NCBI RefSeq assembly: GCF_008120935.1
Contig: NZ_RDBO01000084.1
Coordinates: forward strand, 48,119 to 83,054
Reading direction: 5' to 3'
DNA from: Streptomyces sp. sk2.1
GTDB taxonomy: Bacteria; Actinomycetota; Actinomycetes; Streptomycetales; Streptomycetaceae
DNA: 34,936 nt
This document shows, piece after piece, positions 28,474 through 34,936 of the stretch (position 1 is its first letter; each line of letters opens with the position of its first letter). The translations under genes were made by a program, and so were the position numbers. The notes under the pieces were generated by a model. That model saw nothing but the letters and a program-made list of their open reading frames with translations, was not told the DNA's origin and ran no database searches.

Positions 28474-29949
28474 TCACACGGATGGTTCCTGGAACGGCGG
28501 GAACGTCGGCGGGAACAGCTCCGCGGTGTCGCGGCGGAGCAGGTCGCGCTCGCTGTACGCGGCGCGCATCCGGTCGAACAGTTCCTGGGCGCGGCGGCGC
28601 AGGTTCGCCAGGTCGATGCCGGGGATCCGGCCGTCGGTCAGGACCGGGCGTCCCGCCACGACGGAGTGACTGGCCTGCCGGGCGGTGCCGTTGAGCAGGA
28701 AGGTGCGGACGGGGTCGTCCTGGACGCCGTCGCGGATGTCGTCCAGCCGGAACGCGACGAGGTCGGCCTGCGCGCCCGGTTCCAGCCGCCCGAGGTCGGT
28801 GCGGCCGAGCGCGCGGGCACCGCCGAGGGTGGCCGCCTCGACATAGCGTTCGGCGGGCGCCGCGTCGGCGCGGCCGTCGACGACCTTCGCGAGGTGGACG
28901 CCGAGGTCCATGCCCCGGATCAGGTCCGGCGGGAAGGAGTCGGTGCCCAGGCAGAGGTTGACGCCCGCGCGCCGGTACGCGTCGAAGGAGTGCAGGACCT
29001 GTCCGTAGCGCAGCGAGGTCTGCGGGCAGTGGACGACCGAGACGCCCGCGGCGGCGAGGGTCGCCAGGTCGCCGCGGTCCTCGCCGTGCACGTCGGGGTG
29101 CCGGTCGATCACGATGCCGTGCGGCACGAGGAGCCGGGTGTCCAGCAGCCCGGTGCGCTCCAGCAGGCGCAGCGGGGTGGTGCCGTGCAGTTCCCGTACG
29201 AGGTTCCGTTCGGTCGTGCCCTGGAGGCAGTGCAGTCGTACGAGGGCGTCGCGCCGCCGGGCGGCATCGGCGGTCTCCCGCAGGAGTTCCACCGTGAGCG
29301 TCTCGATGCGGCACGGCAGCAGCACCCCGTTGACCAGCGGGTCGGCCAGCGCGGCCGTGTGGTCGAGGAAGCGCAGGGCGTCCCGCAGCCCCGCGCGGCC
29401 GCGTTCCTCGTCGAACTCGACGCCCCGGCCGCCGTCGGGCAGTGTCACGTTGACGCCGGAGCGGTAGGCGGGTCCCAGGTAGCCCCGCAGGCCGATCCGC
29501 CGGGACGTCTCCGCCATGTCGACGAGTTCGTCGTACGGCTCGGCCCAGGCGCTGTGGATCTCCGACGCGATGGGCATGTAGGTGGTGATGCCGTGCAGTG
29601 CCAGCTGGACGAGCGCGTACTCGCGGACGGTGGCCCGTTCCGCGGGTGTGAAGACGTCGCGGCGCCGGTCGGTGAAGTACTCCCGCGACCAGAGGAGTCC
29701 GCCGTCGCGTTCCGGCGCCGCCCACGAGTCCAGGACGAGGTGGTCGATGTCGGTGAGGGCGTCCAGGTCGATGAGGCCGGGCATCACCAGCGCCTCGCCG
29801 AGGTCCAGTTCCTCGTCCACCGGGCCGTCGTACCGCGTCCCGACGTACACGATCGTGTCCCCGTCCCACACGATCTCGCCGTCGCGCAGCAGCGCGTGGG
29901 TTCCGTCGCGGTGGGCGAGGACGTGGGCGGCGCGCCAGCGGGTTCGCAC
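28474..29949 (-). CDS. Amidohydrolase family protein with altered metal motif
   Basis: This 491-residue protein has the fold of the chlorohydrolase/guanine deaminase group. Later ligands look normal: LVRLHCLQGTTERN, LLVPHGIVID, VVHCPQTSLRYGQ and the Asp in LGTDSFPPDL. At the first-strand HxH site, however, it reads PGLIDLDALTDIDH: the two His positions are Asp63 and Leu65. The metal site must therefore be rebuilt or lost. The start is GTG 29949 with CAGGAG upstream; the preceding 250 bases carry repeated operator-like sites. Co-transcribed with the cytosine-deaminase-like gene. Substrate unknown. Confidence 0.83.
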   Translation of the reverse strand: MRTRWRAAHVLAHRDGTHALLRDGEIVWDGDTIVYVGTRYDGPVDEELDLGEALVMPGLIDLDALTDIDHLVLDSWAAPERDGGLLWSREYFTDRRRDVFTPAERATVREYALVQLALHGITTYMPIASEIHSAWAEPYDELVDMAETSRRIGLRGYLGPAYRSGVNVTLPDGGRGVEFDEERGRAGLRDALRFLDHTAALADPLVNGVLLPCRIETLTVELLRETADAARRRDALVRLHCLQGTTERNLVRELHGTTPLRLLERTGLLDTRLLVPHGIVIDRHPDVHGEDRGDLATLAAAGVSVVHCPQTSLRYGQVLHSFDAYRRAGVNLCLGTDSFPPDLIRGMDLGVHLAKVVDGRADAAPAERYVEAATLGGARALGRTDLGRLEPGAQADLVAFRLDDIRDGVQDDPVRTFLLNGTARQASHSVVAGRPVLTDGRIPGIDLANLRRRAQELFDRMRAAYSERDLLRRDTAELFPPTFPPFQEPSV

Positions 29950-30023
29950 GGGGGTCTCCTGCGGATGCGGTGTCAGGACCGTTCCGGCCGGATGGCGGTC
30001 CACGGCTGAACCGACACTAACAC

Positions 30024-30130
30024 TTGGCATACCAAAACCGGGCACCCCGGAATGGCATGCCCACGCGACCAGGGGTTTCCCGCCACTCAAAGCGGATTCA
30101 GCCGGGGCGACCATCCATTTGGCATACCAA
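30024..30130 (-). promoter_or_regulatory. Repeated GntR-type operators upstream of the amidohydrolase operon
   Basis: TTGGCATACCAA occurs identically at 30024-30035 and 30119-30130. A related site, ATGGCATGCCCA, is at 30052-30063 (9 of 12 match). The TTGG-CATA-CCAA layout resembles GntR-family sites. The first copy directly precedes a TAGTGT -10-like element read on the minus strand, so binding would block transcription. No GntR gene is in the window. Confidence 0.55.
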
Positions 30131-30138
30131 CTGGGCGT

Positions 30139-30193
30139 ACGAGGGGCCGCCTCGTTCCTCGGCCCGGCGGGCCGGGGACGACGCCCCGGCCCG
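30139..30193 (-). terminator. Tandem terminators after the ABC-F gene
   Basis: CGGGCCGGGG (30168-30177) with CCCCGGCCCG (30184-30193) is a perfect 10-bp stem four bases after the ABC-F stop. A second hairpin, ACGAGG (30139-30144) with CCTCGT (30150-30155), follows. Confidence 0.75.
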
Positions 30194-30197
30194 GACC

Positions 30198-31835
30198 TCA
30201 GACCTCGGTCACCTTCCCCGCCGCCACCTCGACGCGCCGTGTCGTGCGCACGGCGTCCAGCATCCGCCGGTCGTGCGTGACCAGCAGGAGCGTTCCCGGG
30301 TACGACTCCAGCGCCGATTCCAGCTGCTCGATCGCGGGCAGGTCGAGGTGGTTCGTCGGCTCGTCGAGCACGAGGAGGTTGACGCCCCTGCCCTGGAGCA
30401 GGGCGAGGGCGGCCCTGGTGCGCTCGCCCGGGGAGAGGGTCGTCGCGGAGCGCGTCACGTGGTCCGCGCGCAGGCCGAACTTGGCGAGCAGCGTGCGCAC
30501 CTCGGCCGGTTCGGTGTCGGGCACGGCCGCGCAGAACGCCTCCAGCAGCGATTCCGTGCCGTGGAAGAGCTTGCGCGCCTGGTCGACCTCGCCGACCACC
30601 ACGCCCGAACCGAGCGTCGCGTGGCCGGAGTCCAGCGGGAGGCGGCCGAGCAGCGCGGCGAGGAGCGTGGACTTGCCCGATCCGTTGGCGCCGGTGATGG
30701 CGACCCGGTCCGCCCAGTCGATCTGCAGCGACGCCGGTCCGAAGACGAAGTCGCCGCGCACGGCCCGCGCCTCGCGCAGGGTCGCGACGACCGAGCCCGA
30801 GCGGGGCGCGGCGGCGATCTCCATCCGCAGCTCCCACTCCTTGCGCGGTTCCTCGACGACGTCGAGCCGTTCGATCATGCGCTGGGTCTGCCGCGCCTTG
30901 GCGGCCTGCTTCTCGCTCGACTCGCTGCGGAACTTGCGGCCGATCTTGTCGGAGTCGGTGGCCTTGCGGCGGGCGTTCTTGACGCCCTTCTCCATCCAGG
31001 CCCGCTGGGTCTGGGCGCGCCCTTCGAGGGCGGCACGCTTGTCGGCGTACTCCTCGTACTCCTCGCGGGCGTGCCGGCGGGCGCGCTCGCGCTCCTCCAG
31101 GTAGGCCGCGTATCCGCCGCCGTACAGGTTGATCTGCTGCTGCGCCAGGTCCAGTTCGAGGACCTTGGTGACCGTGCGCATCAGGAATTCGCGGTCGTGG
31201 CTGATGACCACGGTGCCCGAGCGCAGCCCGGAGACGTAGCGCTCCAGCCGTTCCAGTCCGTCCAGGTCGAGGTCGTTGGTGGGTTCGTCCAGCAGGAAGA
31301 CGTCGTAGCGGGAGAGCAGGAGGGAGGCCAGACCCGCGCGGGCGGCCTGGCCGCCGGAGAGCGCGGTCATCGGCAGGTCGAGCCCGACGGTCAGTCCGAG
31401 GTCGTCCGCGACCTCGGCGGCGCGCTCGTCCAGGTCGGCGCCGCCGAGGGACAGCCAGCGCTCCAGGGTCTCGGCGTACGCGTCGTCCGCGCCCGGGGTC
31501 CCGTCGACGAGGCCCTGCGTCGCGGCGTCCATCGCGGCCTGCGCATCGGCGACCCCGGTGCGGCGGGCCAGGAACTCCCGCACCGTCTCGCCCGGCCGCC
31601 GCTCCGGCTCCTGCGGGAGGTGGCCGACGGTGGCGGTGGGCGGGGAGAGCCGCAGCTCGCCCTCCTCCGGCCGGTCGAGTCCGGCGAGCAGCCGGAGGAG
31701 GGACGATTTGCCGGCTCCGTTGACTCCGACGAGACCGATCACGTCCCCGGGCGCGACGACGAGGTCGAGTCCGGCGAAGAGCGTGCGGTCGCCGTGTCCG
31801 GCGGCGAGATCCTTGGCGACGAGAGTGGCAGTCAT
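30198..31835 (-). CDS. ABC-F family ATPase
   Basis: This soluble protein of 545 residues has two ABC domains and no membrane part. ABC-F proteins act on the ribosome, either as translation factors or as antibiotic-protection proteins. First domain: Walker A GVNGAGKSS, signature LSGGQ, Walker B FLLDEPTNDLDLDG. The charged linker of about 85 residues (YLEERERARRHAREEYEEYA and on, with KNARRKATDSDKIGRKF) is the ABC-F arm region. Second domain: GANGSGKST, LSPGE, LLVLDEPTNHLD, VTHDRR. ATG 31835 has AGGA about 11 bases upstream. Whether it confers drug resistance cannot be told from motifs; no leader ORF is obvious. Confidence 0.92.
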   Translation of the reverse strand: MTATLVAKDLAAGHGDRTLFAGLDLVVAPGDVIGLVGVNGAGKSSLLRLLAGLDRPEEGELRLSPPTATVGHLPQEPERRPGETVREFLARRTGVADAQAAMDAATQGLVDGTPGADDAYAETLERWLSLGGADLDERAAEVADDLGLTVGLDLPMTALSGGQAARAGLASLLLSRYDVFLLDEPTNDLDLDGLERLERYVSGLRSGTVVISHDREFLMRTVTKVLELDLAQQQINLYGGGYAAYLEERERARRHAREEYEEYADKRAALEGRAQTQRAWMEKGVKNARRKATDSDKIGRKFRSESSEKQAAKARQTQRMIERLDVVEEPRKEWELRMEIAAAPRSGSVVATLREARAVRGDFVFGPASLQIDWADRVAITGANGSGKSTLLAALLGRLPLDSGHATLGSGVVVGEVDQARKLFHGTESLLEAFCAAVPDTEPAEVRTLLAKFGLRADHVTRSATTLSPGERTRAALALLQGRGVNLLVLDEPTNHLDLPAIEQLESALESYPGTLLLVTHDRRMLDAVRTTRRVEVAAGKVTEV

Positions 31836-31883
31836 CAGGGTGCCGATCCTAAGGGCTGCCCCGTGCCCGACGACGTGCGGCCG

Positions 31884-33653
31884 TCAGCCGCCCGGGGTCT
31901 TCGCGGGGCCGGAGGAGGCTTCCGGCGGGGGTGTGCCGCGGTCGTGGAGTCCGGTGGTGATCCGGCTGCCGCCGGGGCCGATCCGGATCTCGAAGTCGCC
32001 GGCGTACTTCGCGTGCCCCTCGATGACCGCGGACTCCACGGCCTCCACGCCGAATTCGCGCCGTACGATCAGCGGGTCCTGGCGCAGGTCCCGCATCAGT
32101 GCCACGCACATGCCGATCATCACGAGGGTGAACGGCGCGGCGACCAGGATCGTCAGGTTCTGGAGTCCGGCGAGGGCGTCGCCCTCGCCGTTGCCGATGA
32201 GCAGCATGATCGCGGCCACCGCGCCGGTGGTCACGCCCCAGAAGACGACGACCCACCTGGCCGGTTCGAGGACGCCCTTCTGGGAGAGGGTGCCCATGAC
32301 GATGGAGGCGGCGTCCGCGCCCGAGACGAAGAAGATGCCGACCAGGATCATCACCACCAGGCTCATCGCCGTGGCGAGCGGGAACTGCTGGAGCACTCCG
32401 AAGAGCTGGGCCTCCTGGGTGACGGCGCCGCCGAGCTCGCCCGCCTCCTGGAGGTGGATCGCCGTACCGCCGAAGACCGCGAACCAGACCAGGCTGACGG
32501 CGCTGGGCACCAGGATGACCCCGCCGATGAACTGCCGGATCGTCCGGCCGCGGCTGATGCGGGCGATGAACATGCCGACGAAGGGCGTCCAGGAGATCCA
32601 CCAGGCCCAGTAGAAGACGGTCCAGCTGCCGAGCCATTCGGCCACGTCGCCCCCGCCGGTGGCCTCGGTGCGCCCGGCGAGCTGGGCCAGGTTGCCGAAG
32701 TAGGCGGCGATCGAGGTGGGCAGCAGGTCGAGCACGATGATGGTGGGGCCCGCGACGAAGACGAAGACGGCCAGGAACAGGGCCAGCACCATGTTGGTGT
32801 TGGAGAGCCACTGGATGCCCTTCTCGACGCCGGAGACCGCCGAGGCGACGAAGGCGACGGTCAGGACCGCGATGATCAGGACCAGGAGTCCGGTGCCGGT
32901 CTTCTCCTTCCAGTTCAGTTCGTGGAAGCCGCTGCCGATCTGGAGGGCGCCGAGGCCCAGGGAGGCGGCGGAGCCGAAGAGCGTCGCGAAGATGGCGAGG
33001 ATGTCGATCAGCCGGCCGATCCCGCCGTGCGCGTGCCGGGCGCCGATGAGCGGCTCGAAGACGGCGCTGATCGTCTGCCGCCTGCGGCGCCGGAAGGTGC
33101 TGTACGCGATGGCCAGGCCGACGACGGCGTAGATCGCCCAGGGGTGGAGGGTCCAGTGGAAGAGGGTGGTGGCCATCGCCGTCTGCATCGCATCGGCGGC
33201 GTCGGCGGGATGGGTGCCGGGCGGCGGGGCGGTGAAGTGGGCGAGCGGCTCGCTGACCCCGTAGAACATCAGGCCGATGCCCATGCCCGCGCTGAACATC
33301 ATGGCGACCCAGGACACCGTACGGAACTCGGGCTCCTCCCCCTCCTGGCCGAGGGAGATGTTGCCGTAGCGGCTGATGGCGAGCCAGAGGGCGAAGACGA
33401 CGAAGCCGGAAGCGGCCAGCATGAAGGCCCAGCCGCCGTTGTGGATCAGGCCGTTGAGCATGGAGCTGGAGATCTTCTCCAGCGAGTCGGTGGCGGTGGC
33501 TCCCCACACCACGAAGGCGAGGGTGAGGACGGCGGTGACGCCGAACACCACCCGGTCCGTCCTGGGGTGCCGGTTCCGGTCCGGGTCGCCGAGGAGGTCC
33601 GCCGTCACCGGCAGATCCCCCCGGCCGCCCGTTCTCTGTTCGTCCTGCGACAC
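31884..33653 (-). CDS. BCCT family betaine/choline/carnitine transporter
   Basis: This secondary transporter for compatible solutes has 589 residues and about 12 helices. The family signature is WWISWTPFVGMFIARISRGR in helix 8. The Gly-rich substrate helix is GMGIGLMFYGVSEP, the sodium-coupled betaine pattern rather than the proton type. A C-terminal cytosolic tail of about 60 residues (FGVEAVESAVIEGHAKYAG and on) may sense osmotic state as in BetP. GTG 33653 is preferred because GAAAGG lies eight bases upstream; the GTG three codons earlier overlaps that ribosome site. It probably takes up glycine betaine or a related solute under salt stress. Confidence 0.93.
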   Translation of the reverse strand: MSQDEQRTGGRGDLPVTADLLGDPDRNRHPRTDRVVFGVTAVLTLAFVVWGATATDSLEKISSSMLNGLIHNGGWAFMLAASGFVVFALWLAISRYGNISLGQEGEEPEFRTVSWVAMMFSAGMGIGLMFYGVSEPLAHFTAPPPGTHPADAADAMQTAMATTLFHWTLHPWAIYAVVGLAIAYSTFRRRRRQTISAVFEPLIGARHAHGGIGRLIDILAIFATLFGSAASLGLGALQIGSGFHELNWKEKTGTGLLVLIIAVLTVAFVASAVSGVEKGIQWLSNTNMVLALFLAVFVFVAGPTIIVLDLLPTSIAAYFGNLAQLAGRTEATGGGDVAEWLGSWTVFYWAWWISWTPFVGMFIARISRGRTIRQFIGGVILVPSAVSLVWFAVFGGTAIHLQEAGELGGAVTQEAQLFGVLQQFPLATAMSLVVMILVGIFFVSGADAASIVMGTLSQKGVLEPARWVVVFWGVTTGAVAAIMLLIGNGEGDALAGLQNLTILVAAPFTLVMIGMCVALMRDLRQDPLIVRREFGVEAVESAVIEGHAKYAGDFEIRIGPGGSRITTGLHDRGTPPPEASSGPAKTPGG

Positions 33654-33727
33654 GAATGGCACCTTTCACGGAAGCTCTTTTTTCGCTCTCCGTAGGCAGT
33701 ACCACACGCGGCGCTCATCTCATGGGA

Positions 33728-34936
33728 TCAACAAGCGGTATCGACTTGACCGTTTGTGAGGTGATATGTCGCCCTCCCGTCCAGGAGGAGGGGGATCAGA
33801 CCGCGGGCCGACTGCCGCATCGGTACGTACGCTCCGTCACCGTCGCGCCGGGAGGCGACGCCGTGCAGCGCGAGTTCGTCCCCGACCTCGTCGAACTGCT
33901 CCCGGGTGAGCCGGTATCCGCACGGCGGGTCCCGGAGGACGCGGTCCGGTTCGGGCGCCTGGTTGTCGGCGCCGCCGAGGTACACCGGCCCCCGGTCCCG
34001 GAGGCCCTGCGCGCGGGACGCGGCGGTGGCGGCCCCGATCCTGCCGCGGCGCCCGTCGGCGAACTCGAACAGTCCGTCGAGCGCGGCGAGTTGGGAGTCG
34101 ACACGGCGTCGCCGGTTGAGCGCGGGGTCGTTCTTCTCGGCGTCGCTCAGCGCGTCGACGCGGGATTCGACGAGGATGCCGACGGCGTGCTTGAGCCCGG
34201 AGGTGTTGCGCAGGATGCGTTCCTGTCCGTCGCCCGCGGTCTGCTTGACCGGGTCCCCGGTGACCGGGTCGGTCCAGATGCCGTAGACGCCGCTGCCGTA
34301 TCCGGCCTCCGCGGCGGCGGGCCGTACGTAACGGTCGGCCAGGGTCCGCGACTCGCCGTGCACCCCGGCGGAGACGTTGAGGTTGCGGGGCCACAGGACG
34401 AACAGGTCCTTGTCGTAGTACGGCGGGGTGGCGCCGTACTCGTGCAGGTCGTGGATGACGTCGGGCCTCCGGTCCCGGACGACCGCCGCGACGGCACGGG
34501 CCTCGGCGGTCCGCAGCGCGAGGTGGTCACGGTTGATGTCGACGCCGTCGGAATTGCCGCGGGTGCCGGCGGCGCGCCCGTCCGGGTTGGCGGTGGGGAC
34601 GACGAGGACGTTCGTGCGGGAGAGGAAGGCGCGGGTCGCCGGGTCCCGGGCGTACGCCAGGTCGCGGACGGTGGTCAGGCATGCCTCGCGGCCGGCCGGT
34701 TCGTCGCCGTGCTGGCTGCAGATCAGCAGCACCGTGCCGGTGGCCCGCCGGTCGCCGATCCGGACCAGTCGGAGCGGGCGGCCCTGCTCCGTCGTGCCGA
34801 TCCGGTCGACGCGGACCCGGTCGCTGCCCCGGTCGACGGCGGCCAGGAAGGACTGCTCCTCCGCCAGTCCGGTCCAGCGGGCCCCGCCGCCGGCCTCGAA
34901 GCCGGTGCGGGGCGGGACGGTCGCCGCTCCGGCCGG
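33728..34936 (-). CDS. M14 family zinc carboxypeptidase, N-terminus beyond window
   Basis: The right edge cuts this gene; the frame is open to 34936, giving 402 readable residues. M14 peptidases cleave C-terminal residues from peptides. Zinc ligands: HxxE in CSQHGDEPAGRE, and the later His in VIHDLHEYGA. The substrate Arg region is NPDGRAAGTRGNSDGVDINR, and the catalytic Glu is in ILVESRVDA. The upstream in-frame part (RWTGLAEEQSFLAAV, GRPLRLVRIG) matches the family's prodomain-like start. A secretion signal would be outside the window. The reading frame ends in DTAC. Confidence 0.9.
   Translation of the reverse strand, partial: PAGAATVPPRTGFEAGGGARWTGLAEEQSFLAAVDRGSDRVRVDRIGTTEQGRPLRLVRIGDRRATGTVLLICSQHGDEPAGREACLTTVRDLAYARDPATRAFLSRTNVLVVPTANPDGRAAGTRGNSDGVDINRDHLALRTAEARAVAAVVRDRRPDVIHDLHEYGATPPYYDKDLFVLWPRNLNVSAGVHGESRTLADRYVRPAAAEAGYGSGVYGIWTDPVTGDPVKQTAGDGQERILRNTSGLKHAVGILVESRVDALSDAEKNDPALNRRRRVDSQLAALDGLFEFADGRRGRIGAATAASRAQGLRDRGPVYLGGADNQAPEPDRVLRDPPCGYRLTREQFDEVGDELALHGVASRRDGDGAYVPMRQSARGLIPLLLDGRATYHLTNGQVDTAC

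Noticed and set aside
33673..33693. Run of six Ts with flanking GGAAGC/GCTCTCC as a terminator
   Set aside because: The arms pair imperfectly and the T-run is in the loop, not after the stem.
30024..33695. 1223-codon plus-strand open frame
   Set aside because: Antisense shadow of the BCCT and ABC-F genes; its predicted product is low-complexity Gly/Asp/Glu/Arg sequence and both minus-strand genes have full catalytic motifs.

Overview
The window is very GC-rich. Its genes have strong G/C bias at the third codon position, frequent GTG and TTG starts, and many 1-4 base start/stop overlaps. The gene content is typical of a Streptomyces chromosome. From memory, the gene set and order resemble the S. 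coelicolor SCO6744-SCO6767 neighbourhood (hopanoid cluster, zitB, idi, SCO6745 family); this was not checked by alignment.

Region 1 (1-8762, minus strand) is a nearly complete hopanoid operon, read from right to left. The order is hpnC and hpnD (farnesyl diphosphate to presqualene diphosphate to hydroxysqualene), a 39-codon ORF fitted exactly between its neighbours, hpnE (hydroxysqualene to squalene), a polyprenyl diphosphate synthase (supplies the prenyl diphosphate), shc (squalene to hopene), hpnG and hpnH (C35 side chain), and ispG (MEP pathway), which runs off the left edge. Precursor supply, ring formation and side-chain attachment are therefore co-transcribed.

Region 2 (9143-16206, minus strand) is a seven-gene envelope module, also read from right to left. 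It holds a large CDP-alcohol phosphatidyltransferase with an uncharacterised N-terminal domain and an apparent CTG start, a LicC/IPCT-like nucleotidyltransferase, a glycerol-1-phosphate dehydrogenase homologue, a second CDP-alcohol phosphatidyltransferase that lacks the last motif Asp, a family 2 glycosyltransferase, and a TagG/TagH-like ABC exporter pair. I infer a pathway that makes a CDP-activated alcohol phosphate, joins it to a membrane acceptor and exports the glycosylated product. This is the best candidate here for an undescribed system.

Region 3 (16207-19713, plus strand) holds a zinc exporter (zitB-like) behind a Zur-box-like site, a methyltransferase-acetyltransferase fusion behind a 22-codon leader ORF, and idi (type I IPP isomerase). 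Region 4 (19741-24547) is mixed: a small ATPase of the anti-sigma kinase type, an HdeD/DUF308 membrane protein, an enoyl-CoA hydratase-like protein, a DJ-1/PfpI protein, a GlxA-type AraC regulator and an SCO6745-family protein under a TetR-like palindrome. Region 5 (24722-34936) contains tex, two amidohydrolases (one cytosine-deaminase-like) behind repeated GntR-type operators, an ABC-F ATPase, a BCCT osmolyte transporter, and an M14 carboxypeptidase cut by the right edge.

I saw no insertion sequence, phage gene, CRISPR array, tRNA or rRNA.
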